Of a DNA stretch of 12,430 nucleotides, positions 1 to 6,804 are shown piece by piece. Position 1 is the stretch's first letter. Each line of letters opens with the position of its first letter. Source of the stretch: Kitasatospora phosalacinea (GTDB taxonomy: Bacteria > Actinomycetota > Actinomycetes > Streptomycetales > Streptomycetaceae); the NCBI RefSeq assembly GCF_000717185.1, contig NZ_JNYE01000146.1:1-12430 (forward strand), written 5' to 3'. Under the pieces are notes generated by a model. That model was not told the DNA's origin, did no database searches, and saw nothing but the letters and a program-made list of their open reading frames with translations. Made by a program: the position numbers and the translations under genes.

Positions 1-73
1 CCGCCCGCCCGCCCCTACCGCAACCCGCACCGCGAACACCCCAGATCCCCGAGAAGAGAAGGAGGCGCAACCA

Positions 74-667
74 GTGCACCGGATCGTGAACGTGGTCGGT
101 GTCGGCGGTTCGAGCCGGCCCGGGTCCACCGCCGAACAGGCCCTGCGGATCGTCCTGGACGCGGCCCAGAGACGCGGCGCGTCAGTGCAGCTGATCGCGG
201 GCCCCGCACTGGCCATGCCGATGTACGACCCCCGGCAGGGCACCACCACCCCGCAGGCCAAGCGGCTCCTGGCTGCCGTCTCCGGCGCGGACGGCCTCGT
301 CCTGGCCAGCCCCGCCTACCACGGCGGCATCTCCGGCCTGGTCAAGAACGCCCTCGACCACGTCGAGGAACTGCGCGAGGGCGCCCGGCCCTACTTCAGC
401 GAACGGGCCGTCGGATGCGTGGCCGTCGCCAACGGCTGGCAGGGCGCCGCCTCCACCCTGGCCGCCCTGCGCGACGTCACCCACGCCCTGCGCGGCTGGC
501 CCACACCGCTGGGCGCCGCCATCAACACCTCGACGACGCGCTTCTCGCCCGCCGGGGACTGCAAGGACGACCGCGTCCAAGCACAACTGGAGGAGATCGC
601 CGCCCAGGTCGTCGACTTCGCCACCCTGCGCGTCCTCGCCGAGACCCCGACCGAAAGCCTCCGCTGA
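74..667 (+). CDS. NAD(P)H-dependent FMN reductase family flavoprotein
   Basis: The 197-residue product has a flavodoxin-like fold of the NADPH-dependent FMN reductase family, which reduces FMN or quinone-, azo- or chromate-type acceptors with NAD(P)H in the cytoplasm. Visible motifs are the N-terminal beta strand followed by the phosphate loop GSSRPGST (residues 12-19) and the family signature SPAYHGGISGLVKNALDHV (79-97), where the Tyr-His-Gly segment stacks on the flavin and the following helix forms the dimer face. Length is normal for the family. The start is GTG at 74, chosen because AAGGAGG at 59-65 lies 8 nt upstream. It points toward the hydrolase gene at 867-1685 and so is not in its operon; partners would lie left of the window. 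The natural substrate cannot be told. Such genes also occur as tailoring or flavin-supply enzymes in secondary-metabolite clusters. The family call is secure, the role is not. Confidence 0.88.
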   Translation: MHRIVNVVGVGGSSRPGSTAEQALRIVLDAAQRRGASVQLIAGPALAMPMYDPRQGTTTPQAKRLLAAVSGADGLVLASPAYHGGISGLVKNALDHVEELREGARPYFSERAVGCVAVANGWQGAASTLAALRDVTHALRGWPTPLGAAINTSTTRFSPAGDCKDDRVQAQLEEIAAQVVDFATLRVLAETPTESLR

Positions 668-681
668 GCCCCGAGCCCGGC

Positions 682-712
682 CGCCGAGCACCGTCCCGCC
701 GAGCACCGTCCC
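682..712. repeat. Two-copy 15-bp tandem repeat
   Basis: CGCCGAGCACCGTCC occurs twice in tandem just after the flavoprotein gene, with the second copy beginning at 697. It lies in the 199-bp convergent gap (668-866), which otherwise holds one modest hairpin and GGTC-rich repeats. No coding role is apparent; it is probably replication slippage. Confidence 0.7.
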
Positions 713-742
713 CGGCCACCGGCAGCGGCGGGCGCGCCACGG

Positions 743-762
743 CCGGGGCCGGGCAGCCCCGG
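743..762. terminator. Candidate hairpin between convergent genes
   Basis: CCGGGGC and GCCCCGG form a perfect 7-bp stem around a 6-nt loop. It lies between two convergent genes and could end transcription from either side. There is no T-tract, as is common for actinobacterial terminators. In DNA this GC-rich short stems arise by chance, so the call is weak. Confidence 0.3.
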
Positions 763-836
763 AACCCGTCGTTCCGCGAGGCGCCCGTCCCCGGCCGTCG
801 GTGCCGGGCGGCCGCACGCCCTGGCGCGGCCGGTCG

Positions 837-868
837 GGTCAGGTCGGGTCTGCCGGTCAGGTCGGGTC
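837..868. repeat. GGTCAGGTCGGGTC direct repeat overlapping the hydrolase stop
   Basis: The 14-mer GGTCAGGTCGGGTC is found at 837-850 and 855-868, built from GGTC(A/G)-type units. The second copy overlaps the stop codon of the minus-strand hydrolase gene by two bases. It looks like slippage at the 3' end of that gene; no function is evident. Confidence 0.55.
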
Positions 869-1685
869 AGCCGATCGGCGCCGCCAGGTACTCCAGCGCG
901 TAACCGGCCCCGGAAGGACTCACCCGGGCGATACCGGGGGAGTCCAGGTGCGCCCCGGCCACGAAGTGGTCGGGCTGCGAGAGCCGTTCGAGCAGGGCCG
1001 CCCGCGCGGCCCGGGCGCGGGGCTGGTCGCCGTCGAGCTCCCAGGACACCTCCGGCCGGCCGAACTGCAGCGTCGGTACGTGGACGGTGTCGCCCCACAC
1101 CAGCAGGTGCCCGCCACCGCTGCTGATGTCGTAGACGGTGTGCCCGGGCGTGTGGCCGGGCGCGGGGAGCGCGGTCGCCCAGCCGTTGATCGCGACCTCC
1201 TCCGACACCGGCACGACCCGGTCGCGGATGGGCTCCAGCCGCCCCGTGAACACGGACGCGTCGGCCGCACCGATCCACACCCGTTCGAGCTTGCCGAACG
1301 CCTCCGAACCGTCCGGCGCGATCAGACCGCTCACGTGGTCCTCGTGCCGGTGGGTGATGGCCACGTCGGTGATGTAGCCGCGGTCGACCCCGGCCTCCTC
1401 GAGCGCCTCGTAGACCAACCCCATGGTCGGGTCGTGCCAGACGTTCGACGCACCGGTGTCGATCAGGAGCGACCACGTGCCGTCGGTGACGAAGAAGGCG
1501 TTCACCGACAGCCGCAGGTTCTCGCCCGCCAGCGGAACGGCGGCCGGGAGCACGTCGAGCGCCCGCCCGTCCTCCCCGCGCAGGCGCGTCGGCGGCATGT
1601 CGATGTACCCGTCCCGCAACGACACCACCTGCAGGTCGCCGAACTCGAACGTGGCATGGAGCCGGCCACTAGAGACCAGACGCAT
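867..1685 (-). CDS. Metallo-beta-lactamase-fold metallohydrolase
   Basis: This 272-residue cytoplasmic protein (no signal peptide seen) belongs to the MBL-fold hydrolases that use a dinuclear metal centre. All expected ligands are present: HRHEDH at 112-117 (His112, His114, Asp116, His117), the GHTPGHT loop with His178, Asp199 in WGDT, and His246 in GAHLD. The arrangement resembles the methyl parathion hydrolase and lactonase-like branch rather than true beta-lactamases, but the substrate cannot be read from sequence. The start is ATG at 1685 (minus strand) because GGAGG lies 4 nt upstream. The reading frame stays open further back to 1835, but that extension is arginine/glycine-rich and lacks a better binding site. 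It is divergent from the FUSC gene and convergent with the flavin reductase, so is probably a single-gene transcript. Confidence 0.9.
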   Translation of the reverse strand: MRLVSSGRLHATFEFGDLQVVSLRDGYIDMPPTRLRGEDGRALDVLPAAVPLAGENLRLSVNAFFVTDGTWSLLIDTGASNVWHDPTMGLVYEALEEAGVDRGYITDVAITHRHEDHVSGLIAPDGSEAFGKLERVWIGAADASVFTGRLEPIRDRVVPVSEEVAINGWATALPAPGHTPGHTVYDISSGGGHLLVWGDTVHVPTLQFGRPEVSWELDGDQPRARAARAALLERLSQPDHFVAGAHLDSPGIARVSPSGAGYALEYLAAPIG

Positions 1686-2118
1686 GGATCCTCCATCGTG
1701 CTGTGCGTCTTCTACGCACGTACCACCCCACCCTCCACGCCCGCGGCCCCGGACGTGGCGGAACCCTCCCGAGATCACCCGTTCGTGGTCCACCCGTCCC
1801 GCCCGGCCCTCCGGCACGCGCCAGCAGTCGCGCACCGCGCCCGTGATGGGATGGGGCCCCGGAGCGGGCGAACGGAGGAACGGGACGGCGGGAGCGGAGA
1901 AGGTGACCGAGGCGCGGGCCCGGGGGCTGGTGCTGGGGGCGGCGCTGCCCCGGGCACTGAGCAGCCCGCCCCCGGGGCCGGGAGGTTACGCGCTCCGTCC
2001 GGGGGACACCGGAAGGTCACGCGGTCTCCCCCGGCCAAGCGAAATCCCGCCTCCAGGCGGCGCAGGGCGGCGGCGGGGTCGGGGTGGCGGCGGGGCGCCG
2101 TCCCCTTGCATGTGCCGC
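1686..2118. other. Divergent intergenic region, probably non-coding
   Basis: This gap carries the promoters of the hydrolase (-) and the FUSC gene (+), but I see no convincing -35/-10 pair for either. A frame in phase with the FUSC gene is open throughout. It includes GTG at 1903 with GGGAG at 1890-1894, 8 nt upstream, so the real FUSC start could be as early as 1903. The translation of 1960-2110 is Pro/Gly/Arg-rich and looks untranslated. The segment 1905-2100 is rich in C/G blocks able to fold strongly. Confidence 0.5.
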
Positions 2119-4137
2119 ATGTCAACTCTTCGACACGGGCGTCACCGCACGCTCCGGTCCGACCTGCTGCTGCCCTGGGTGCGGCAGACCTGTGCTCCCC
2201 GGCGGCGGCCCGCCGTCTCGTCCGCGGCCTGGCGCTCGCTGCTGGCGGTGACCGCCCCGGCCGGTCTCGGCCTGCTGGCCGGGCGGCCCGCCGAGGGGGT
2301 GATGGTGGCGCTGGGCGCGCTCTCGGCGGTGCTGACCGACGTGGCGGCCGCCTACCGGCACCGGGCGGTCACCATGCTGCTTCCGCAACTGCTGGGCGTG
2401 GCAGGGGCGTTCGCGACCCTGACGGCCGAGGGCGGGCCGGTCGCGCCGTACGTGCTGCCCGCGCTGGGGGTGGTGGCGGGGGCGCTGGCCTGCCTGGGCC
2501 CGGAGGGCTCTCTCGGCGCGATGATCCTGCTGATGGACGCCGAGGTGGCCCTCGACCTGCCGCTGCCCGGGCCGCTCTGGCTGCCTCCGGCGCTGATGCT
2601 GCTGGGCGGCCTGTCGGTGGTCGCGCTGGCACTGGCTGGACGGCCTTTCTTCCGCGGCCGGGCCGAACGGGCGCTGCTGGCCCAGTGCCTGACGGGCTGC
2701 GCGGCGGTGCTGGAACCGGACGCCGCCGGGCCCGCCGGGACGGCCCGGCGGCGCGCCCTGCACGACGTGCTGGAACGGGCCCGGCACACCGGCGCGGTCG
2801 GCGGCGGCCCGCTGCTGGCCCGCCACCTGCCCGGGCTGCTCGTCCTCGCCGAGACGGCCTCCTCGGCCGGGGCCCGGGGCCTGTCGGCGGATCCGGCGCT
2901 GGCCGGGCGGCTGCGCGCCGAGGCGGAGCGGGTCGCGGCGGGTCGCCCGGCGCTGGACGGGCCGTGGCCGCCGGGGTGCGGGCCGCTGGACGTGCGGCTG
3001 GTGCGGGCGGCGCGGGCCGCGGTGCTGCCCGAGGCGTCGGCGGGGGCGGTTCCGGTCACGGCGGGTGACTGGCGGGCCGGGCGGCGGTGGGGGGCGGCCC
3101 GGGCGGCGGCGAGGGATCCGCGGTCCTGGCTGTGCGGCCTGCGGGTGGGCCTGGCGCTGCTGCTGGCGGGCGCGGCGGCCGCGTACTTCGACCTGCCGCA
3201 CCCGTACTGGGCGGTGCTGAACGTGACCTTCGTGTGCCGTCCGGACGTCGGGCCGGTCACCGGCCGTGCGCTGGAACGGTTCTGCGGGACGGCGCTCGGC
3301 CTGCTGTGCAGCGGGCTGGTGCTGGCCTGCGCCGGGCCGGACTGGGCGCTGCTGGGGGTGCTGGCGGCGGCGGCCGGGCTGGTCCCGGCGCTGTCCGGGA
3401 CCGGCTACCTGTACCAGGCGGCGGCGCTGGCCACGGTGGTCATGACGGTCACCCAGCTCGCGGGCGACCCGGGCCTGCCGCTGCTGCTGCCCAACCTGGC
3501 CTCCTGCGCGATCGGCTGCCTGGCCGCGGCCGCCGCCTGCGAGCTGCTCGGCCCCCGCCACCGGCAGCTCGCGCTGGCCCGCCGCCTCGCCGTCGCGGTC
3601 GAGCAGGCCACCCTCGCGCTGACCCCGCACCGCCCGCGCACCGCGCTCGCCCCGCACCTCCAACTCGCCCTGGCCCGGGCCGAGTTCGAGCGGGTCCGGC
3701 GCGAGCCGCCGTGGCGGCGGGGGGCGACCGAGCGGTGGGGCGCACTGATCGACGAGGTGGAGCGGGCGGTGGACGCCGCGCTCGCCCCCGTCCCGGCCCC
3801 CGCCGACCACCGCCACTTCGACGCCACCCGCCACCACCTGCACCGCCTCGCCGAGCGGCTGCACCGCCTGGACGGCCGCGAGGGCGCGGCGGGCGCGGCG
3901 GGCGCGGGGCGCGCGGCGGGCGCGGCAACGACGGAGGGCTACCGCTCGGCTGCGCCCGCGCCGCGGGCCTCCGGGGTCGGGCGCAACGCCCGGGCCGCAC
4001 AGCAGCTGCGCGACGTGCCGGTGCCCGCCGGGATGCCAAGGACGGCTGTGCTCGGGGCCGCGGCGGGTCGCGGGGGGCCGGGGGCGGAACCGGTCTCCCG
4101 TCCGGTGCGTCGGAGTGCTGCAACCTGTCGGCCCTGA
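2119..4137 (+). CDS. FUSC-family integral membrane protein
   Basis: The 672-residue product has two clusters of hydrophobic helices, about residues 36-175 and 338-475, each followed by a soluble, Arg/Ala-rich helical segment. This duplicated layout matches the FUSC (fusaric acid resistance/aromatic acid exporter, YccS-like) family of inner-membrane proteins. The second block carries the family pattern [16 protein letters not shown] (361-376), then [15 protein letters not shown] (381-395). Soluble parts span about 176-337 and 476-586. The tail after 587 is low-complexity Ala/Gly/Arg, encoded in part by a 9-bp repeat, and may be dispensable. The start is uncertain: ATG 2119 precedes the first hydrophobic helix by about 35 residues but lacks a clear binding site. 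ATG 2110 and GTG 1903 (better binding site) are in frame. The lipoprotein-like gene follows after 18 nt and is probably co-transcribed. Export of an aromatic or other toxic acid is a family-based guess. Confidence 0.82.
   Translation: MSTLRHGRHRTLRSDLLLPWVRQTCAPRRRPAVSSAAWRSLLAVTAPAGLGLLAGRPAEGVMVALGALSAVLTDVAAAYRHRAVTMLLPQLLGVAGAFATLTAEGGPVAPYVLPALGVVAGALACLGPEGSLGAMILLMDAEVALDLPLPGPLWLPPALMLLGGLSVVALALAGRPFFRGRAERALLAQCLTGCAAVLEPDAAGPAGTARRRALHDVLERARHTGAVGGGPLLARHLPGLLVLAETASSAGARGLSADPALAGRLRAEAERVAAGRPALDGPWPPGCGPLDVRLVRAARAAVLPEASAGAVPVTAGDWRAGRRWGAARAAARDPRSWLCGLRVGLALLLAGAAAAYFDLPHPYWAVLNVTFVCRPDVGPVTGRALERFCGTALGLLCSGLVLACAGPDWALLGVLAAAAGLVPALSGTGYLYQAAALATVVMTVTQLAGDPGLPLLLPNLASCAIGCLAAAAACELLGPRHRQLALARRLAVAVEQATLALTPHRPRTALAPHLQLALARAEFERVRREPPWRRGATERWGALIDEVERAVDAALAPVPAPADHRHFDATRHHLHRLAERLHRLDGREGAAGAAGAGRAAGAATTEGYRSAAPAPRASGVGRNARAAQQLRDVPVPAGMPRTAVLGAAAGRGGPGAEPVSRPVRRSAATCRP
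3882..3908 (+). repeat. 9-bp GGGCGCGGC repeat inside the FUSC gene
   Basis: Two exact copies of GGGCGCGGC and a third ending in G lie at 3882-3908, followed by a degenerate fourth. They encode the Gly-Ala-Ala run that opens the low-complexity tail. The period is a multiple of three, so copy-number change would alter tail length without a frameshift. Confidence 0.7.
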
Positions 4138-4155
4138 ACGCGAGACGGGAGTGCC

Positions 4156-4737
4156 GTGCGGCGCCTGTTCGATCGGTGGATCCCCGTGGTGGTGTGCGCG
4201 GTGTGCCTGTCCTCGGGCGGCTGCGCCGAGGTGCGGGGCGGCGGGCCCCCGTCAGCCGGGACGGCGAGTTCCGCTCCGGCCGGTGGCGCGGCCCTGTCCC
4301 GCGCGGCGGAGGAGGTCGACCGGCTGGTGCGCGAGCGGTTCACGGCGTGGTACGCGGGGACGGTGCTGGACCAGGGCTCCGGCACGGTGACGGTGTACCG
4401 GAAACCGGGCAGCGGTCTCGACGCCGCCGTTCGCGCGCGCGCCACCGGGGTGGTCCTGGTCCTCCGACCGGCCGCTCTCTCCCGCGAGGAGATGCTCGCG
4501 CTGGTGCGACGGATCATCGGCGACGCGCCCTACTGGCGGGAGCAGGGGATCGCGGTGACCGGCGGCGGTCCGCTCGAGGACGGTTCCGGGGTGAGCGTGA
4601 TGACGCCCACCGGCGCTCCGGACGAGGCCGCCCGCCTGACCGGGCACTACGGCAGCAAGGTCGTGGTGGAGCGGGGCAGTCCGGTTCCGGCCGTCGGAGG
4701 TCTCGTGGTGCCGCCGTCCGCGAGCGGGCAGGGCTGA
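4156..4737 (+). CDS. Small exported protein, possible lipoprotein, function unknown
   Basis: The product has 193 residues with a basic N-terminus (MRRLFDR), a short hydrophobic stretch (9-20) and a cysteine at 23 in LSSGGC. This resembles a lipobox, but Ser rather than Leu/Val/Ile sits at the -3 position, so lipid anchoring is plausible but not secure. A Gly/Ser/Pro-rich spacer (25-45) leads into a compact alpha/beta region (about 48-178). There the strand VTVYRKPG, a helix with [12 protein letters not shown] and the C-terminal strand [14 protein letters not shown] recall the small prodomain-like modules of actinobacterial secreted proteins. No catalytic motif is visible. GTG 4156 is the start because GGGAG at 4148-4152 precedes it. 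It begins 18 nt after the FUSC stop, so the two are probably one operon and this protein may act outside the membrane beside the FUSC protein. I do not recognise a named family. Confidence 0.75.
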   Translation: MRRLFDRWIPVVVCAVCLSSGGCAEVRGGGPPSAGTASSAPAGGAALSRAAEEVDRLVRERFTAWYAGTVLDQGSGTVTVYRKPGSGLDAAVRARATGVVLVLRPAALSREEMLALVRRIIGDAPYWREQGIAVTGGGPLEDGSGVSVMTPTGAPDEAARLTGHYGSKVVVERGSPVPAVGGLVVPPSASGQG

Positions 4738-4772
4738 TCCTGCCGGGCCGGGGCCGACCGGCCGCCCGCACC

Positions 4773-4836
4773 CCGTCGGCGCGTCGGCACGTCGGCACGT
4801 CGGCACGTCGGCGCTTCGGCGCTTCGGCACGTCGGC
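4773..4836. repeat. 8-bp tandem repeat array, eight units
   Basis: Eight contiguous 8-bp units cover 4773-4836: CCGTCGGC, GCGTCGGC, ACGTCGGC three times, GCTTCGGC twice, then ACGTCGGC. The array starts 35 nt after the exported-protein gene and ends 10 nt before the double palindrome in front of clpP3. The ACGTCGGC units include the self-complementary ACGT. It may be a slippage array or a set of weak binding sites. Confidence 0.85.
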
Positions 4837-4846
4837 GGCCCCGCCC

Positions 4847-4876
4847 TCTGCCCGCAGCGAATCTGCGGCGGGCAGA
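4847..4876 (+). promoter_or_regulatory. Tandem PopR-type operator upstream of clpP3
   Basis: Two directly abutting 15-bp motifs fit TCTGCC-N3-GGCAGA. The first is TCTGCC-CGC-AGCGAA (4847-4861), the second TCTGCG-GCG-GGCAGA (4862-4876). The outer half-sites are perfect, the inner ones degenerate. From memory, PopR of Streptomyces lividans activates clpP3-clpP4 through two successive palindromes of exactly this form. The sites end 71 nt before the clpP3 ATG, which leaves room for a promoter, though no strong -35/-10 is visible. As RNA, the outer arms could also pair as a hairpin, but the position and the match at 6707-6721 favour a protein-binding site. Confidence 0.75.
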
Positions 4877-4947
4877 GAAGCCTTCGCCGGGGGCCGCCGG
4901 GGGGCAAGAGTGGAGTCACCGACCCTCCGTCAGCACCGGGAGATGCG

Positions 4948-5598
4948 ATGACCCCACTGCCCCGTACCCTCCAGCAGTTCCACCCCCGGGCGGAGGACGG
5001 CGACACGCCGCCGAGCCCGTTCGACGACCACCTGGCGGCGCTGCTGCTGGCCCGGCGGATCGTGCTGCTCGGCACGCAGGTCGACGACGTGTCGGCGAAC
5101 CGGGTCTGCGCGCAGCTGCTGCTGCTCTCGGCGGAGGACCCGGGTACCGACATCAGCCTGTACATCAACAGCCCGGGCGGTTCGGTGACGGCGGGGCTGG
5201 CCATCTACGACACCATGCGGCTGATCCCGAACGACGTGTCGACGCTGGCGATGGGGTTCGCCGCCAGCATGGGGCAGTTCCTGCTGACGGTGGGCGCGCC
5301 GGGCAAGCGGTTCGCGCTGCCGAACGCGCGGATCATGATGCACCAGCCCTCGGCGGGCATCGGCGGCACCGCGGCCGACATCGAGATCCAGGCGGAGAAC
5401 CTGGAGTACACCAAGCGGGCCATCGAGCGGATCACTGCCGAGCACACCGGGCAGAGCCCGGAGACGATCGCCCGGGACGGCGACCGGGACCGCTGGTTCA
5501 CGGCCGAGCAGGCCCGCGAGTACGGGATGGTCGACCGGGTGGTGGAGTCGCTGCCCGAGGTCGGCGCCGGGGCGTCGCGGCGACGGGCGGGGCTGTGA
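4948..5598 (+). CDS. clpP3: ATP-dependent Clp protease proteolytic subunit ClpP3
   Basis: The 216-residue product is a complete ClpP serine peptidase subunit, the chamber-forming partner of Clp ATPases in cytoplasmic protein turnover. The catalytic triad is intact: Ser107 in GFAASMGQF, His132 in IMMHQPS, and Asp177 in [10 protein letters not shown]. The oxyanion strand [18 protein letters not shown] (73-90) is typical. An extra N-terminal segment of about 25 residues, rich in Pro and Asp, precedes the core and may be a propeptide. ATG 4948 follows GGGAG (4938-4942) by 5 nt. An ATG at 4943 opens only a two-codon frame. The gene heads an operon with clpP4, which starts at once after it, and sits behind the PopR-type double palindrome. 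Assignment to the clpP3 lineage rather than clpP1 rests on the adjacent second clpP, the PopR boxes and the nearby popR. The Clp function itself is certain. Confidence 0.9.
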   Translation: MTPLPRTLQQFHPRAEDGDTPPSPFDDHLAALLLARRIVLLGTQVDDVSANRVCAQLLLLSAEDPGTDISLYINSPGGSVTAGLAIYDTMRLIPNDVSTLAMGFAASMGQFLLTVGAPGKRFALPNARIMMHQPSAGIGGTAADIEIQAENLEYTKRAIERITAEHTGQSPETIARDGDRDRWFTAEQAREYGMVDRVVESLPEVGAGASRRRAGL

Positions 5599-5600
5599 CC

Positions 5601-6224
5601 ATGACCTCCCACCCGATGACCATGGCCTCCTACCCGATCCCGTACGTGATCGAGCGGACCGCGCAGGGCGAGCGCTCGTACGACGTGTTCAGCCGGCTGC
5701 TCAACGAGCGGATCGTCTTCCTCGGCACCGAGATCGACGACGGCGTGGCCAACGCGGTGATCGCGCAGCTGCTGCACCTGGAGTCCGCGGGCCCCGACCA
5801 GGAGATCGCGATCTACCTCAACTCGCCCGGCGGGTCGTACACCGCGCTGATGGCGGTCTACGACGCAATGAGCTTCGTGCAGTGCCCGATCGCCACCTAC
5901 TGCGTCGGGCAGGCGGCCTCCACGGCGGCGGTGCTGCTGGCGGGCGGCGACCCGGGGCGGCGGGCGGTGCTGCGGCACGCCCGGGTGCTGCTCGGGCAGC
6001 CGGCCAGCGGCGGGCAGCGGGGGACGGTCTCCGACCTGAGCCTGGCCGCCAAGGAGGTGCTGCGGGTCCGCGCCCAGGTGGAGGAGGTGCTGTCCCGGCA
6101 CACCGGGCACCCGGTGGCCGAGCTGCGGGCGGACATGGACCGGGAGAAGGTGTTCGGCGCGGAGGAGGCCGTCGCGTACGGCCTCGCCGACCGGGTGCTG
6201 AACAGCCGCCTGCCCGCCGGCTGA
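5601..6224 (+). CDS. clpP4: ClpP4-type subunit lacking the catalytic histidine
   Basis: The 207-residue product is a ClpP paralogue with the usual core: FLGTEIDD (40-47), [20 protein letters not shown] (71-90) and Ser107 in [11 protein letters not shown]. Asp178 in [11 protein letters not shown] aligns with the catalytic Asp. The position of the catalytic His is Gly132: the sequence reads RVLLGQPAS where an active ClpP has RxxxHQPxS, and the codon is GGG. The subunit is therefore unlikely to cleave by the normal triad. It may form one ring of a mixed particle with ClpP3, supplying structure, ATPase contacts or pore gating. Start choice is loose: GTG 5595 overlaps the clpP3 stop as GTGA, and ATGs lie at 5601, 5616 and 5622; 5601 is given here. 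Overlap or near-overlap implies translational coupling with clpP3. The clpP4 name comes from context. Confidence 0.88.
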   Translation: MTSHPMTMASYPIPYVIERTAQGERSYDVFSRLLNERIVFLGTEIDDGVANAVIAQLLHLESAGPDQEIAIYLNSPGGSYTALMAVYDAMSFVQCPIATYCVGQAASTAAVLLAGGDPGRRAVLRHARVLLGQPASGGQRGTVSDLSLAAKEVLRVRAQVEEVLSRHTGHPVAELRADMDREKVFGAEEAVAYGLADRVLNSRLPAG

Positions 6225-6253
6225 ACCCCGGTGCGGCGGGCGGCTGTCGGCGG

Positions 6254-6272
6254 GGCGGCCGTTCAGGCCGCC
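6254..6272. terminator. Candidate hairpin between clpP4 and popR
   Basis: GGCGGCC (6254-6260) and GGCCGCC (6266-6272) form a perfect 7-bp stem with loop GTTCA. It begins 30 nt past the clpP4 stop and includes the popR stop codon. It is placed to end the clpP operon and keep it from running into popR antisense. There is no T-tract and the stem is short. Confidence 0.4.
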
Positions 6273-6661
6273 AGGCAGAGCCCGCCGTAGCGGCCCGCGG
6301 TGGCCGTCCGGCCGCGCGGGGCGGTGGTGCTGCGGGCCGCGACGAGTTCCTGCTGCACCAGCGAGAGGACGTCGCCGAGCCCGAGGCCGAGCGCCCGGGC
6401 GGCGGCGGCGAGCACCTCCGAGGAGGCCTCCTTGCGGCCGCGCTCCAGCTCCGACAGGTAGGGCACGGAGATCCGGGCGGCCTCCGCGACGTCCTTCAAC
6501 GTCCGTTCCTGGGCGAGGCGTTCGCGTCGCAGGACACCGCCCACCACGTCCCGCAGCAGCGGTTCCCTGGGCTGCTCGGGCCGCGGCGCCTCCGGCCGGG
6601 GGCGCAGCGGGACGATGCGGGTCCGGGTGTCGGCCGGTGCGGGGGCGGTGTGGGTCGTCAT
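6263..6661 (-). CDS. popR: PopR/ClgR-like XRE-family transcriptional regulator
   Basis: This 132-residue protein has a Pro/Arg-rich N-terminal arm (1-34), a Cro/C1-type helix-turn-helix domain (about 36-100) and a flexible tail. The core TLKDVAEAARISVPYLSELE (54-73), followed by RGRKEASSEVL, is the hallmark of the ClgR/PopR group, which controls clp genes in actinobacteria. The protein ends Cys-Leu-Ala-Ala. In S. lividans PopR, as I recall, two terminal alanines are essential for degradation by ClpP, so this tail probably acts as an SsrA-like degron. It is convergent with clpP3-clpP4, 38 bp from the clpP4 stop, and has its own PopR-type box at 6707-6721. GGGGAG lies directly against the ATG, too close for a normal binding site; a -10-like TAGGCT 6 nt before the ATG suggests leaderless translation. 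It is probably an activator of clpP3-clpP4. A ClgR-like assignment is the alternative, but the box sequence favours PopR. Confidence 0.85.
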   Translation of the reverse strand: MTTHTAPAPADTRTRIVPLRPRPEAPRPEQPREPLLRDVVGGVLRRERLAQERTLKDVAEAARISVPYLSELERGRKEASSEVLAAAARALGLGLGDVLSLVQQELVAARSTTAPRGRTATAGRYGGLCLAA

Positions 6662-6667
6662 CTCCCC

Positions 6668-6673
6668 AGCCTA
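6668..6673 (-). promoter_or_regulatory. Putative -10 of popR, implying a leaderless mRNA
   Basis: On the minus strand TAGGCT (6673 down to 6668) is followed by six bases, GGGGAG, and then the popR ATG. A -10 hexamer 6-7 nt before the start codon is the usual arrangement of actinobacterial leaderless genes. The last-but-one base differs from the A/G most often seen, and no -35 is visible, as expected for an activator-dependent promoter. Confidence 0.45.
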
Positions 6674-6706
6674 GGCAGCGCGCGCCCCGGCGGGGGCCCG
6701 CGCCGC

Positions 6707-6721
6707 TCTGCCCTCAGCAGA
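6707..6721 (-). promoter_or_regulatory. PopR-type box upstream of popR
   Basis: TCTGCC-CTC-AGCAGA matches TCTGCC-N3-GGCAGA with a single mismatch. Its centre lies 53 bp upstream of the popR ATG, and so about -53 if the mRNA is leaderless. That is a sensible spot for an activator, and suggests PopR controls its own gene. Confidence 0.7.
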
Positions 6722-6741
6722 AGGGCGCCTCCGGCAGGACG

Positions 6742-6784
6742 GGCCCGGCCGCCGGAGGCTGGTGGCTCCTCCGGCGGCCGGGCC
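6742..6784 (-). terminator. Strong hairpin terminator of the large secreted-protein gene
   Basis: GGCCCGGCCGCCGGAGG (6742-6758) and CCTCCGGCGGCCGGGCC (6768-6784) form a perfect 17-bp stem around a 9-nt loop. It begins 21 nt past the stop of the minus-strand gene ending at 6805. It separates that gene from the popR control region, so popR should depend on its own promoter. There is no T-tract, as usual in streptomycetes. Confidence 0.8.
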
Positions 6785-6804
6785 GCGCTGCGGTGGTGGT
6801 GCGG

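Noticed and set aside
2122..3864. Long minus-strand frame opposite the FUSC gene
   Set aside because: Its translation is Arg/Gln/Pro-rich without motifs, while the opposite strand encodes clear FUSC membrane helices.
4773..4836. CRISPR-like array
   Set aside because: The units are 8 bp and contiguous with no spacers; this is a simple tandem repeat.
4847..4876. Palindrome upstream of clpP3 read as a terminator of the exported-protein gene
   Set aside because: The arms pair only with a bulge, and the same half-sites recur at 6707-6721 beside popR; a protein-binding site explains both.
4943..4951. ATG-CGA-TGA two-codon frame overlapping the clpP3 start, as a regulatory start-stop element
   Set aside because: The binding site GGGAG abuts this ATG with no spacing but is 5 nt from the clpP3 ATG, so the overlap is probably accidental.
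3087..5600. Long plus-strand frame running through the FUSC 3' half, exported-protein and clpP3 genes into clpP4
   Set aside because: Only the part from about 5595 is real (clpP4). Upstream the translation is Arg/Gly/Pro-rich with no domain, typical of off-frame reading in high-GC DNA.
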